A stretch of 10,852 nt of DNA, taken from Acidimicrobiales bacterium. GTDB taxonomy: Bacteria > Actinomycetota > Acidimicrobiia > Acidimicrobiales > SZUA-35. The stretch spans positions 1-10,852 of the forward strand of contig JAHECQ010000102.1 in the NCBI GenBank assembly GCA_024641625.1, written 5' to 3'. The first letter of the stretch is position 1. Each line of letters starts with the position of its first letter. The notes under the pieces are model-generated. The model made no database searches. It was given only the letters and a program-made list of their open reading frames with translations, and was not told where the DNA came from. The position numbers and the translations under genes are program-made. Below are positions 5,626 to 10,852 of the stretch, in pieces.

Positions 5626-7316
5626 AGTTCCCGATCACCCAACCTCGCATGCTGTTTCGACGCAAGACCGCACGAGACGATGCGATGGCAGGTCTGGTGC
5701 TCGGTGTCGAGAGCATTCCCGACGGCCTGGCGAGCGGTCTGCTCGCCGGCGTCAACCCGGTGGCGGGCCTCTACGGATACATGTTCGGCATGGTCGGTGG
5801 CGCCTTGTTCGCAAGCACATCACTCATGACGATCCAGGCGACCGGCGCCATGTCGATCATCGTTGCCGACGTCAACCTCAGCGGCCGAGCCGATCCTGCT
5901 CGCTCCCTGTTCACCCTCTCGATCGTGACCGGCCTGGTGATGATCTTGGCAGGGTTCCTGCGGCTTGGTTCATTCCTGCGATTCGTGTCCAACTCGGTCA
6001 TGACAGGCTTCGTGACCGCAGTCGGCATCAACATCGTGCTCGGCCAACTGAACGATTTCAGCGGTTACCAGGCCAGCGGGGGCAATCGGGTCGCTCGGGC
6101 GTTCGACCTACTCTTCCATCTCGATCGGGCGGACCCCGCGACGGTCGCCGTTGGCAGCCTGACGATCATCCTGATCGTGTACCTGCAGCGCACGCGTCTC
6201 GGACCACTCGGTTTGGTGGTCGCCGTGTTCGCCGGATCGGCGTTGGGCGCGTTGTTCCGATCGTTCGACCACGACATCGCACAGGTTCGGGACATCGCTG
6301 ACATACCCCGTTCGCTGCCGTTCCTGCGCCTACCGGTCGTCTCGGAGATGCCCTCGATGCTGATCCCAGCGTTGTCGCTGGCATTCGTCGGGCTTGTCCA
6401 AGGGGCAGCGGTGTCGGCCGGTTTCCCGAACCGCGACGGGAGCCTGCCCGACAACTCCCAGGACTTCGTCGGTCAGGGAGCAGGCAACGTCGTGTCGGGG
6501 CTCTTCCAGGGTATGCCCGTGGGTGGTTCGATGTCGGCGAGCGCGATCGTGGTCGGTGCCGGCGCGCGCAGCCGGGCTGCGCTCTTCTATGCCGGGGGCG
6601 TGATGGCCGTCGTGATTCTGGTCTTCGCGTCAGTTGTCCAGCGCATTGCCATCCCGTCGGTTGCCGGACTCCTGATCGTGGTCGGCGTCGGCACCGTGAA
6701 ACCGGCGAAGGTGCTTCGGGTGGCGCGTACTGGGCCGGTCCCGCTGACCGTCATGTCGATCACCCTGATACTCACACTGATCATTCCGCTCCAGTACGCC
6801 GTGCTGGTCGGCGTCGCCCTGTCGGTGTTGTTGTTCGTGATCCGCCAGTCGTCCCGACTCTTCACTCGCCGCATCGTGTTCCGCGACGATGGTCGGGTCA
6901 TGGAGACCGAGCCGCCATTGGATCTGCCACCCGGCGAGGTCGTGGTGATCCAGCCCTACGGAGCGATCTTCTTCGCCACTGCGTCGATCCTGCTCGATCA
7001 AATGCCGAAGGTCACCCCCTCGACCCGCCATTCCGTGGTGATTCTCCGCGTCCGTGGCGCCGACGACGCCGGCGCCACCATGCTCGACGTCCTCGCCCAA
7101 TATGCGCGAACACTGAGTGAGGTCGACTCCAAACTGGTGATCGTGACCGACAACGAACACGTGATCCGGCAACTCGACGAGACCGGGGCGATCGGTACGA
7201 TCGGCCGCGACAACGTCTACCGAGGCAACGCCTTCGTCGGTGAAACCGTCCGGCGCGCCTACGCTGATGCGATCGAATGGGTCGCCGACCACCACTCAGG
7301 AGACCAAGAATCATGA
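5622..7316 (+). CDS. SulP (SLC26-type) inorganic anion transporter with C-terminal STAS domain
   Basis: The 564-residue secondary anion transporter sits in the cytoplasmic membrane. The transporter domain (about 18-410) shows the SulP pattern: DDAMAGLVLGVESIPDGLAS in the first span (Glu30), LAGVNPVAGLYGYMFG at 41-56, and ATGAMS at 73-78, where many relatives have GPxxxxS. It also has GQGAGNVVSGLFQGMPVGGSMS at 285-306 and VGAGARSR at 311-318. The STAS domain follows at about 437-553; the usual 'DSSG' helix start appears as DDAGATML, so a phosphorylatable Ser is absent there. Sulfate, bicarbonate and dicarboxylates are all carried by relatives; the substrate cannot be assigned. The ATG at 5622 was preferred, with GGGAGG at 5604-5609 (12-base gap). 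Upstream in-frame sequence to 5463 lacks transporter-like character and overlaps the promoter. The stop overlaps the next gene's ATG. Confidence 0.92.
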   Translation: MKFPITQPRMLFRRKTARDDAMAGLVLGVESIPDGLASGLLAGVNPVAGLYGYMFGMVGGALFASTSLMTIQATGAMSIIVADVNLSGRADPARSLFTLSIVTGLVMILAGFLRLGSFLRFVSNSVMTGFVTAVGINIVLGQLNDFSGYQASGGNRVARAFDLLFHLDRADPATVAVGSLTIILIVYLQRTRLGPLGLVVAVFAGSALGALFRSFDHDIAQVRDIADIPRSLPFLRLPVVSEMPSMLIPALSLAFVGLVQGAAVSAGFPNRDGSLPDNSQDFVGQGAGNVVSGLFQGMPVGGSMSASAIVVGAGARSRAALFYAGGVMAVVILVFASVVQRIAIPSVAGLLIVVGVGTVKPAKVLRVARTGPVPLTVMSITLILTLIIPLQYAVLVGVALSVLLFVIRQSSRLFTRRIVFRDDGRVMETEPPLDLPPGEVVVIQPYGAIFFATASILLDQMPKVTPSTRHSVVILRVRGADDAGATMLDVLAQYARTLSEVDSKLVIVTDNEHVIRQLDETGAIGTIGRDNVYRGNAFVGETVRRAYADAIEWVADHHSGDQES

Positions 7317-7456
7317 GTCTTTGGCTCAGCGTGATCGGCGCCGCCATCGTGGTGGCGGCCGCAGCTCTTTGGGTGACACGACGAGGGGACGACAATCGGC
7401 GAGGTTCGACCGAACTCGACCGTGACAGCCTCGCCGACGATCAATTGGGTCTCTGA
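7313..7456 (+). CDS. 47-residue single-span membrane protein coupled to the SulP gene
   Basis: This short gene encodes a hydrophobic N-terminal helix (SLWLSVIGAAIVVAAAALWV, residues 2-21), a TRR positive stop, and a hydrophilic acidic tail of about 25 residues ending in DDQLGL. Topology should be N-out/C-in by the positive-inside rule. The ATG lies within ATGA, overlapping the SulP TGA. AGGAG at 7298-7302 sits 10 bases upstream, inside the SulP gene, so translation is well supported. Third positions are about two-thirds G/C, somewhat lower than in larger genes. I recognise no family. By position it could be a small accessory or regulatory subunit of the transporter, as KdpF or AcrZ are for theirs; that is inference. 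It converges with the TAPPE-stalk gene, with a 22-bp gap. Confidence 0.72.
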   Translation: MSLWLSVIGAAIVVAAAALWVTRRGDDNRRGSTELDRDSLADDQLGL

Positions 7457-7478
7457 CCGCCGAGATCCGAGCGTTCGC

Positions 7479-8276
7479 TCACCGCGCCCCCAACGCAGGG
7501 TTGGCCAAGGCAACGTCGAGGTCCATTCGGCGTTGCTGGACGGTCTGGGCCGAGGCACGCACGAGATCATCGCGATCCACCATCCCAGGATCGGCGCGAA
7601 GCGACACGTCCGATTCGAGGGCGGAACGAAGACCGCTGGCGGCGCGCCCCAGATCCTGGAGGGCGGTCGCTCTGGCAGGTTCGGTCGATTCGATGGCCAA
7701 CGACCCTGCCCAACCCTCGAGTTCGACGATTCGGGCACCCGTCACCTGCCAGGCGCGACCGAGCTGGGCCGGATCACTCGTGCGCAGGATTTCCATCGAT
7801 CCTTGGTCGTGCACCCAGCGGCACCCACTGAGCAAGTCGGCCATGCGACTGGATTGCGGATCGGGACCGGAAGCAGGTTTCCGTGAGGATGACATCCCCC
7901 TGACAACGGCGAGGATGGCCAACACCCCGGCGACCAGCAACGCGAGCAGCAGCAGATTTCGTCCATTGAGACCGGAGTCCTCCTCGCCTTCGGGCTGGGG
8001 TGCCGTCTCGGGAGGAGCCGTCTCGGGAGGAGCCGTCTCGGGAGGAGCCGTCTCGGGAGGAGCCGTATCGGGCGGTGCCGTCTCGGGAGGAGCCGTCTCC
8101 TCGGGTGCGGACGCGCCATCGTCACCGCCCTGGGTCGTAATCGTCGGAATCAGACCGTCCGACAACGATCCATCGCCGCAGCCGCCCAACACGAGCACCA
8201 GCGCCAACCCGATGGGAGCCGCCAGCGCGTGAACTCGGCGCACCTTGCTTCGTGCAATCCTCGACGTCTCTTCCAT
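7479..8276 (-). CDS. TAPPE-stalk lipoprotein-like membrane protein, unknown function
   Basis: The protein has 265 residues. A basic N-terminus and hydrophobic stretch (about 17-30) end in LGGC, a lipobox with Cys33, so export and lipidation are predicted. A Thr/Pro/Glu stalk of seven five-residue units (about 60-93, consensus TAPPE with one DTAPP) follows. Next comes a second strongly hydrophobic helix (NLLLLALLVAGVLAILAVV, 107-125) with basic residues just after it. A C-terminal helical region of about 130 residues has no family I recognise; Trp154, Trp183 and Trp194 stand out. If both signals work, the stalk is outside, anchored at both ends, and the C-terminal domain is cytoplasmic. Alternatively the first segment is an uncleaved anchor. 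The ATG at 8276 has only a weak GGTG nearby. It is divergent from the small lipoprotein gene at 8538. Confidence 0.75.
   Translation of the reverse strand: MEETSRIARSKVRRVHALAAPIGLALVLVLGGCGDGSLSDGLIPTITTQGGDDGASAPEETAPPETAPPDTAPPETAPPETAPPETAPPETAPQPEGEEDSGLNGRNLLLLALLVAGVLAILAVVRGMSSSRKPASGPDPQSSRMADLLSGCRWVHDQGSMEILRTSDPAQLGRAWQVTGARIVELEGWAGSLAIESTEPARATALQDLGRAASGLRSALESDVSLRADPGMVDRDDLVRASAQTVQQRRMDLDVALANPALGAR
8002..8106. repeat. 15-bp tandem repeat (seven units) encoding the TAPPE stalk
   Basis: On the plus strand the unit GCCGTCTCGGGAGGA occurs at 8002, 8017, 8032, 8047 and 8077 without change. A variant (GCCGTATCGGGCGGT) lies at 8062 and a diverged unit at 8092. Units are in frame, so copy-number change would lengthen or shorten the stalk by five residues without breaking the gene. 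Near-identity at DNA level, including silent positions, points to recent expansion by slippage or recombination. Confidence 0.9.
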
Positions 8277-8537
8277 TGTTCACCACAGTTCTCGGCCGAC
8301 GGGCCGTCGGCAATTGGACCCCCCGATCGTAGGGGATGCCCAGACCGACCACCACGATGCCCGTCGAGCCTGCGGGAGGCGCCAGTCACTCGCCGTCGAT
8401 GGCACCCAACCGCTGCTCGGCGTCACGTGCCCACCCGGTCAGGATCGAGGTGATGGTCCTCGAACCCGCCTATCGTGCACTCGAAGCAACCGACGAGGAA
8501 CGTGGGAACCGTGGGACACAGCCGGCACGATCAGCCA
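8277..8537. other. Divergent intergenic region between two lipoprotein-like genes
   Basis: The 261-bp region should hold both promoters. On the minus strand TACGAT (complement of 8326-8331) could serve the TAPPE-stalk gene with a leader of about 43 bases. On the plus strand TATCGT at 8471-8476 could serve the gene at 8538. Neither has a clear -35. Short frames here (for example an ATG at 8453) run out of frame into the lipoprotein gene and encode nothing recognisable. Confidence 0.4.
8295..8311. promoter_or_regulatory. Perfect 7-bp inverted repeat in the leader of the TAPPE-stalk gene
   Basis: GCCGACG-GGC-CGTCGGC forms a perfect 7-bp stem with a 3-base loop. It lies 18 bases upstream of the minus-strand ATG at 8276 and downstream of the candidate TACGAT -10 box. 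It may be an mRNA hairpin that limits ribosome access or an operator. Its presence is seen; its role is a guess. Confidence 0.3.
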
Positions 8538-8987
8538 ATGCCATCACCGAATGCACCCGACCGTCGTCGTCACGTGCCTCGAGCCTTGGTCTTCTCGTTG
8601 GGTGCAGTGATGCTCCTCGGAACGCTCGCCGCCTGCGGTGACGACGAACCGTCCCCGGAAGAAGCGTTCTGCGCGGCGGGCGACTCCTTACGGACCGACA
8701 TCGCCGGCCTCCGCGATGTTGACATCGTCGCCAACGGGACCAGCGCGTTCGACGAACCGTTCGCCTCGATACGGGCCGATCTCGAGGCACTCAAGAGCAG
8801 CGGGTCCGATGTTGCGGCCGACGAGATCGCCGCGCTCGACACCGCAGTCACCCAGCTCGGCACCTCGATTGACGGGTTGGGAGCCAACATCTCCGTCGAG
8901 GCGGCCCGAGCCGTCGGAGACTCGGCGAAAGCCGCTGTCACCGCAGCCGACGCCGTCCTCGAGAAGCTCAACACGACCTGTTCGTAA
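8538..8987 (+). CDS. Small helical lipoprotein, unknown function
   Basis: The protein has 149 residues from the ATG at 8538. A basic N-terminus (RRRHVPR) and hydrophobic segment (about 16-30) end in the lipobox LAAC with Cys33, so it should be exported and attached to the outer face of the membrane. The mature part is about 116 residues, acidic, Ala/Asp/Ser-rich and almost wholly helical in character (repeated IxxLxxAVxxL-type spacing), suggesting a small helical bundle or coiled coil. Besides Cys33 there are just two cysteines, Cys45 and Cys148, near the two ends of the mature domain, placed to form a disulfide that closes the bundle. No family is recognised. No good ribosome site is visible. 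An in-frame GTG at 8475 would add 21 hydrophilic residues, and a GTG at 8574 would give a shorter signal peptide; both remain possible. It converges with the Vps62-like gene. Confidence 0.72.
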   Translation: MPSPNAPDRRRHVPRALVFSLGAVMLLGTLAACGDDEPSPEEAFCAAGDSLRTDIAGLRDVDIVANGTSAFDEPFASIRADLEALKSSGSDVAADEIAALDTAVTQLGTSIDGLGANISVEAARAVGDSAKAAVTAADAVLEKLNTTCS

Positions 8988-8994
8988 CCGCCCC

Positions 8995-9013
8995 TGATCG
9001 CTATCGGTGATCA
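8995..9013. terminator. Candidate hairpin between convergent genes
   Basis: TGATCGC and GTGATCA can pair over 7 positions (one G-T) around the loop TATCG. The hairpin begins 8 bases after the lipoprotein stop and takes in the stop codon of the convergent Vps62-like gene. No T-tract follows. It is a weak candidate terminator, better for the plus-strand gene, because the G-T pair becomes a mismatch on the other strand. Confidence 0.25.
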
Positions 9014-10852
9014 ACCGGCCGAGACGAGTTCGGCTTGCGGCGCCCCCTCGTCGGCCGCGACAGCATCGCCGTACAACAAGTTCATGGCGATTGCGGCGAG
9101 CGGCACGACGAAGACGAACACCAAGGTGGCCAGACCCGAGAACAGCCAGAGCGGAACGGCGGGGACGAGCACCAGCAGCAGGAGCGAAACCGCCATCGCC
9201 ATGACGAAGACGATGCCGTTCAAGGTCGCCGTCACGAACGCCGTGTGGAACCAGCGGCCGCGCACCAGTTCGGAGCTGCGTCGCAACGAGTTCGCGGCGT
9301 CAGCGCCCTCATGGACGATCGCATGCGGGATGAACTGGAACCGCACGAGCTGACGGATGGCCCACGGAATACCGATCACCGTTGCGACCAGGACCGCCAC
9401 GATGGCGTAGGCCCGGACGAAGGCACCGAAGAGGGTTACACGACGATCCCATGTCCGGTGGACCGCGCCCGTCACCCCGGCGAGCCCACGCACCCCTTCA
9501 CGTTGACAGTCCGCCACGATCGCGTTGACCACGACGTACGTGGCGAGGTTGACGAAGCTCCCCGCCAATGCCGCCATGAACAGATTGGTCCCGTGCGACG
9601 GACGGGCGAGTTCCAGGAAGTCGCCCAACATCGGTACGAATCGGCCAACGGCCGCAATCGACGCGGCGAGCACTGCTGCGGGGACGTAGAGCAGGCCGGC
9701 ACCGACGAAGACGAGAGGGGCGCCACGATAGGTGGTCGAAGCGGCGCGGATGATCTGGCCGGCGCGACGCCGGCGCCGGAGTGGTTGGGACTCGACCCTT
9801 GTCCAGTCCGTGCGGCCGACCACGAACCGGAGGAACCACACGATGGCGAGCGCAGTGATCGCGAGACGGCCCGGCGTGACCGTCGCAGTGATCAACGCGC
9901 CCGATCCGCGCTCGACCAACCCACAGAACGCCGAGATCACCGACGAGCCGCCGGAGTTGCCGGCGGGGATGAGGACGCTCGAAGAACGCAATTCCTCGAA
10001 CCACGGCAGGGGTTCGAGCCAACGGGCCTTGGATGTCGGGCCAGTGGGGCCGTTGAACGCGCCGTTCTGACGTTCTCCCCAACGTCCGGCATAGGACAGC
10101 CAGGCCAAGGGATCCGAAGGCTCGTCGACCGAGTCGGGCAAGAGGACGACCTCCGGCGCCAACCGCTCCGAGGGACCCGTGGTGTTGTCGCAACCGAAGC
10201 CCTCGCTGGCACCTCGACCGAGGTAGAAGGACGACCCGAAGTAGCTCGCATGTGATCCGGCAGATGCATAGACGACGGGGTGGTCGCCCTCCCGCTCCAA
10301 TTTGGCGGCATCCCACTGGGCCCGCTCGCCCCCTTCGTGTTGGGAGTATCCGACCTCGACGGGAGCCGACGCGAGCGCCTCCTCGACCGACGACGCATCG
10401 AACAACAGCGAGATGCCCTCCCAGTCGCTCTCGTGCTTGTTGTTCCAGTCGTTGTAGTACCAGTAGAACCAATACTGCACGACGAGCTTGTCTGGCACAT
10501 CGGGCTGCTGCACGATGTGGGCGTAGACCGTCGCCGGACGGTTGCCCGTGTACTTCCAGAAATCACGCTCGTAGATGCAGCCGGGCGTGAGCGAGTTGCC
10601 CGGGAAGTCGAGGAAGAACCCCTCGCCGAGCTCGAACAAGTCGGCAGCGCTCGGGGCCCGGGTGACGATGATGTCTCCCCGTCCCACCTGTCGCAGGGCG
10701 ACCTCGGGGTTGTCGAGCACGATGTCGACCGAACTTGGACGGTAGGGCTCGCCGTCGGGGTCGCAGGCGTCGACTTGCTGCTTGCGCATGATGATCGGGG
10801 CGAACCGTTCGACCAGTTGCTGCGCTGAGTCGTCGGTTGACGTCGGCTGAAC
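9011..10852 (-). CDS. Partial gene: Vps62-like domain fused to a six-span membrane domain (5' end beyond window)
   Basis: 613 residues are present; the frame stays open to the right edge, so the start is missing. Numbered from the edge, residues 13-21 (LVERFAPII) already resemble the beginning of a Vps62-related domain (fungal Vps62, plant DUF946). Its landmarks follow: QYWFYWYYNDW at 126-136, His140-x-x-Asp143-Trp-Glu145, SQHEGGE at 170-176, VYASAGSHASYF at 194-205 and RWGE at 257-260. Its function is not established; the conserved His/Asp/Glu could form a metal or active site. After about residue 320 come six predicted spans (about 329-346, 379-403, 423-445, 478-498, 536-561, 566-591). Between spans 4 and 5 lies SLRRSSELVRGRW (522-534), like the 'AlrRSw.LvrGrfw' motif of the GPDPase-membrane/YciC-like integral membrane families. 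A signal sequence upstream of the edge is likely, placing the Vps62 part outside; that is inferred. The join lies within one uninterrupted frame. Confidence 0.82.
   Translation of the reverse strand, partial: VQPTSTDDSAQQLVERFAPIIMRKQQVDACDPDGEPYRPSSVDIVLDNPEVALRQVGRGDIIVTRAPSAADLFELGEGFFLDFPGNSLTPGCIYERDFWKYTGNRPATVYAHIVQQPDVPDKLVVQYWFYWYYNDWNNKHESDWEGISLLFDASSVEEALASAPVEVGYSQHEGGERAQWDAAKLEREGDHPVVYASAGSHASYFGSSFYLGRGASEGFGCDNTTGPSERLAPEVVLLPDSVDEPSDPLAWLSYAGRWGERQNGAFNGPTGPTSKARWLEPLPWFEELRSSSVLIPAGNSGGSSVISAFCGLVERGSGALITATVTPGRLAITALAIVWFLRFVVGRTDWTRVESQPLRRRRRAGQIIRAASTTYRGAPLVFVGAGLLYVPAAVLAASIAAVGRFVPMLGDFLELARPSHGTNLFMAALAGSFVNLATYVVVNAIVADCQREGVRGLAGVTGAVHRTWDRRVTLFGAFVRAYAIVAVLVATVIGIPWAIRQLVRFQFIPHAIVHEGADAANSLRRSSELVRGRWFHTAFVTATLNGIVFVMAMAVSLLLLVLVPAVPLWLFSGLATLVFVFVVPLAAIAMNLLYGDAVAADEGAPQAELVSAG

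Noticed and set aside
7469..7480. Hairpin GAGCG-TT-CGCTC between convergent genes
   Set aside because: It has a short stem with a two-base loop and no T-tract, so it could easily be chance.
8453..8641. Plus-strand frame starting at ATG 8453 after GAGGT
   Set aside because: It overlaps the lipoprotein gene out of frame, its product has no recognisable feature, and the GAGGT lies too close to the ATG to act as a ribosome site.
1..10852. tRNA, rRNA, CRISPR, transposase, phage or toxin-antitoxin genes
   Set aside because: None was seen in either strand: no spaced direct repeats, no terminal inverted repeats with a recombinase frame, and no tRNA-like T-arm in the intergenic gaps.

Overview
The window is a high-GC chromosomal stretch packed with membrane-protein genes. 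It suggests an actinobacterium, possibly of the Acidimicrobiia type. That placement is inference from the strong G/C bias at third codon positions, frequent GTG starts, TANNNT -10 boxes placed 6-8 nt before start codons (leaderless mRNAs), an actinobacterial membrane-protein family at the left end, and small lipoproteins with Pro/Thr/Glu stalks. No tRNA, rRNA, CRISPR array, transposase or phage gene was seen.

Layout. (1) 213-1403 (+): an actinobacterial integral membrane protein. It has a leaderless-type promoter and a perfect 14-bp palindrome abutting its -10 box. (2) 5459 down to 1438 (-): four membrane genes. A GlsB/YeaQ-type small stress protein is followed 76 bp later by an AI-2E/PerM-family protein. 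After a 287-bp gap come a CPA1 (NhaP-type) cation/proton antiporter and a YihY/BrkB-family protein, which share a GTGA stop/start overlap. (3) 5570-7456 (+), divergent from GlsB: a leaderless-type promoter, a possible 13-codon leader ORF, a SulP anion transporter with a C-terminal STAS domain, and an unannotated-size 47-residue single-span membrane protein whose ATGA start overlaps the SulP stop. (4) 8276-7479 (-) and 8538-8987 (+): a divergent pair of lipoprotein-like genes. The first has a seven-unit TAPPE stalk and a second membrane span. The second is a small helical lipoprotein. (5) 9011 to beyond 10852 (-): the 3' part of a large gene joining a Vps62-like domain to a polytopic membrane domain. 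It runs off the right edge and lacks its start.

How the genes may work together. The minus-strand set (GlsB, AI-2E-family, antiporter, BrkB-family) and the SulP pair are all transport or envelope-stress functions, so a shared role in ion, pH or osmotic homeostasis is plausible but inferred. The observations most worth following are the 47-residue protein coupled to SulP, the possible leader ORF in front of SulP, the doubly anchored TAPPE-stalk lipoprotein, and the Vps62-membrane fusion. No defence system or mobile island was recognised.
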